From Aquabacterium sp. A7-Y (GTDB lineage Bacteria > Pseudomonadota > Gammaproteobacteria > Burkholderiales > Burkholderiaceae_C): 48,780 nucleotides of DNA. The notes beneath the pieces were generated by a model. The model was not told where the DNA came from and did no database searches. It saw nothing but the letters and a program-made list of their open reading frames with translations. The translations under genes were made by a program, and so were the position numbers. Below are positions 45,611-48,780 of the stretch, piece after piece (the first letter of the stretch is position 1; every line of letters starts with the position of its first letter). Where the stretch lies: assembly GCF_026153205.1 (NCBI RefSeq), contig NZ_JAPFBW010000044.1, positions 1-48,780 of the forward strand. Direction: 5' to 3'.

Positions 45611-45637
45611 AAACGCCGGGCGACAAGCCCGGCGTTT
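45611..45637. terminator. Bidirectional terminator between Uma2 and lpdA
   Basis: A perfect 11-bp inverted repeat (AAACGCCGGGC / GCCCGGCGTTT) with a 5-nt loop, A-flanked on one side and T-flanked on the other. It lies 23 bp after the Uma2 stop and 52 bp beyond the lpdA stop on the opposite strand, so it can serve both convergent genes. Confidence 0.88.
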
Positions 45638-45688
45638 GCGTTTGCGTCGGCGGCGAGCCGCGGCCCGCCGGGTCTCTGATGGGCGCGG

Positions 45689-47494
<1,806 letters not shown>

Positions 47495-47504
47495 AGGCGG
47501 CTCC

Positions 47505-48780
47505 TTACAGCATCACGCGGCGGAAATCCGCCAGCACGTTGGCCAGGTAGGTGTTGAAGCGGGCCGCCGAGGCGCCGTCGATCACGCGGTGGTCCCAGCT
47601 CAGGCTGAGCGGCAGGATCAGGCGCGGCTGGAAGGCCTGGCCGTCCCAGACCGGCTTCAGCGTGGACTTGCAGACCCCCAGGATGGCCACCTCCGGCGCG
47701 TTGATGATGGGCGTGAAGTAGGTGCCGCCGATGCCGCCCAGCGAGGAGATCGAGAAGCAGCCCCCGGTCATCTCGGCCGGACCCAGCTTGCCCTCGCGGG
47801 CCTTGGCGGCCAGCTCGCTCATCTCCTTGGCGATCGCGACGATGCCCTTCTTGTCGGCGTCACGGATCACCGGGACCACCAGGCCGTTGGGCGTGTCGGC
47901 CGCGAAGCCGATGTGGAAGTACTGCTTGAGCACCAGCTGCTCGCCGTCGAGCGAGGCGTTGAACTCGGGGAACTTCTTCAGCGCCGCGACGCAGGCCTTG
48001 ATCAGGAAAGCCAGCATGGTGACCTTGACGCCCGACTTCTCGTACTCCTTGTTGAGCTGGACCCGGAAGGCCTCCAGCTCGGTGATGTCGGCGTCCTCGT
48101 GGTTGGTGACGTGCGGAATCATCACCCAGTTGCGATGCAGGTTGGCGCCCGAGATCTTCTTGATGCGCGAGAGGTCCTTGCGCTCGACCGGGCCGAACTT
48201 GGTGAAGTCGACCTGCGGCCAGGGCAGCAGGCCCGGCAGCGAGCCGCCGGCGGCCGCCGCGGCGCCGGCCGGTGCCTTGGCCTTCTGGGCCTGGGTCTGG
48301 ACCTGGCCCGCCATCACGCCCTTGACGAAACCCTGCACATCGTCCTGGGTGATGCGGCCCTTGGGGCCGCTGCCCGGCACCTCGGCCAGCGGCACACCCA
48401 GCTCGCGCGCCAGCTTGCGGATGCTGGGCGAGGCGTGCGGCAGCTTGCCCTGGGGCGCGGTCGGTTCGTGGGCGGGCAAGGCCAGGGTCGGCGGCACGCG
48501 CTCGACCGGCGCGCTGGCCAGCTCGGCCGGGCTTGCGGCCGCGGCGCTCGCCGGGGCGGCTGCGGCCTGCGCGGGCACCGCGGCCGATGCGCCGCCGGCG
48601 GCCTCGACCACCGCGATCACGCTGCCCTTCCTGACCTTGTCGCCCAGCTGGACCTTGAGCGCCTTGACCACGCCCGCATGCGAGGACGGGATCTCCATCG
48701 AGGCCTTGTCGCTCTCGACGGTGATCAGGCTCTGCTCGGCCTTGATGGTGTCGCCGGGCTTGACCAGCACCTCGATCACC
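47505..48780 (-). CDS. aceF: Dihydrolipoyllysine acetyltransferase (E2), partial
   Basis: The N-terminal end runs beyond the right edge. The visible 424 residues include most of a lipoyl domain (ESDKASME with the lipoyl-lysine), an Ala/Pro linker, the peripheral subunit-binding domain ([30 protein letters not shown]), a second linker, and the catalytic domain ending in [18 protein letters not shown], where His and Asp of the HxxxDG motif are the active site. E2 forms the complex core and moves acetyl groups to CoA. Another lipoyl domain may lie outside the window. The E1 gene (aceE) would be expected just upstream, off the right edge. Confidence 0.96.
   Translation of the reverse strand, partial: VIEVLVKPGDTIKAEQSLITVESDKASMEIPSSHAGVVKALKVQLGDKVRKGSVIAVVEAAGGASAAVPAQAAAAPASAAAASPAELASAPVERVPPTLALPAHEPTAPQGKLPHASPSIRKLARELGVPLAEVPGSGPKGRITQDDVQGFVKGVMAGQVQTQAQKAKAPAGAAAAAGGSLPGLLPWPQVDFTKFGPVERKDLSRIKKISGANLHRNWVMIPHVTNHEDADITELEAFRVQLNKEYEKSGVKVTMLAFLIKACVAALKKFPEFNASLDGEQLVLKQYFHIGFAADTPNGLVVPVIRDADKKGIVAIAKEMSELAAKAREGKLGPAEMTGGCFSISSLGGIGGTYFTPIINAPEVAILGVCKSTLKPVWDGQAFQPRLILPLSLSWDHRVIDGASAARFNTYLANVLADFRRVML

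Overview
The window is high-GC, densely coded DNA from a proteobacterium. It most resembles a free-living aerobic betaproteobacterium of the order Burkholderiales, judged from gene style (E3 with an N-terminal lipoyl domain beside E2, cysDN-cobA, fdxA plus a YumC-type reductase, many two-component systems); this placement is inference. No rRNA genes, CRISPR array, complete insertion sequence or prophage was seen. || Layout: 1-4246 holds sulfate activation (cysD partial, cysN), siroheme synthesis (cobA), a 7Fe ferredoxin (fdxA) and a ferredoxin-NADP reductase, closed by a clear terminator. 4387-6782 is a TPP riboswitch followed by a TonB-dependent receptor, a candidate outer-membrane uptake gene for thiamine or a thiamine precursor. 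6774-7156 is a tandem pair of identical tRNA-Asn genes with a promoter and a terminator. 7118-10318 carries CapA-like, DUF2784, patatin and BLUF blue-light genes. 10498-13374 is a large Oar-type TonB receptor. 13482-18531 holds DUF2252, a 67-aa Cys-rich protein, VanY-like, DHH, hemolysin III and zinc-ribbon genes. 18563-19977 is a RES-domain gene with a translationally coupled helix-turn-helix partner, a possible toxin-antitoxin pair. 20118 is an orphan LacI regulator. || 21314-27364 is regulatory: two tandem paralogous winged-helix regulators with degenerate receivers, a secreted DUF3455 protein, and a sigma-54 response regulator followed by a histidine kinase with a CxxCH motif and a TPR-like linker. 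27403-27972 is an ECF sigma factor. 27973-29442 is gene-poor decayed DNA with an Rhs remnant carrying stop codons, an orphan C-terminal fragment and a small oxidoreductase fragment. || 29443-39770 has a small periplasmic protein, an MBL-fold hydrolase and a large signalling block: one hybrid kinase on the minus strand, then on the plus strand a hybrid kinase with three receivers, CheR, a receiverless CheB and a receiver-kinase, tightly packed and overlapping. No chemoreceptor, CheW or CheA is in view. || 39956-48780 has a stress-type protein, a methyltransferase, divergent soluble (ppa) and membrane (hppA) pyrophosphatases, a GNAT acetyltransferase, a Uma2 nuclease-like protein, and the E3 (lpdA) and partial E2 (aceF) genes of pyruvate dehydrogenase. 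|| Limits: functions rest on motif recognition by eye, with no database search. Many starts are ambiguous in this GC-rich DNA and were chosen from Shine-Dalgarno spacing where one was visible.
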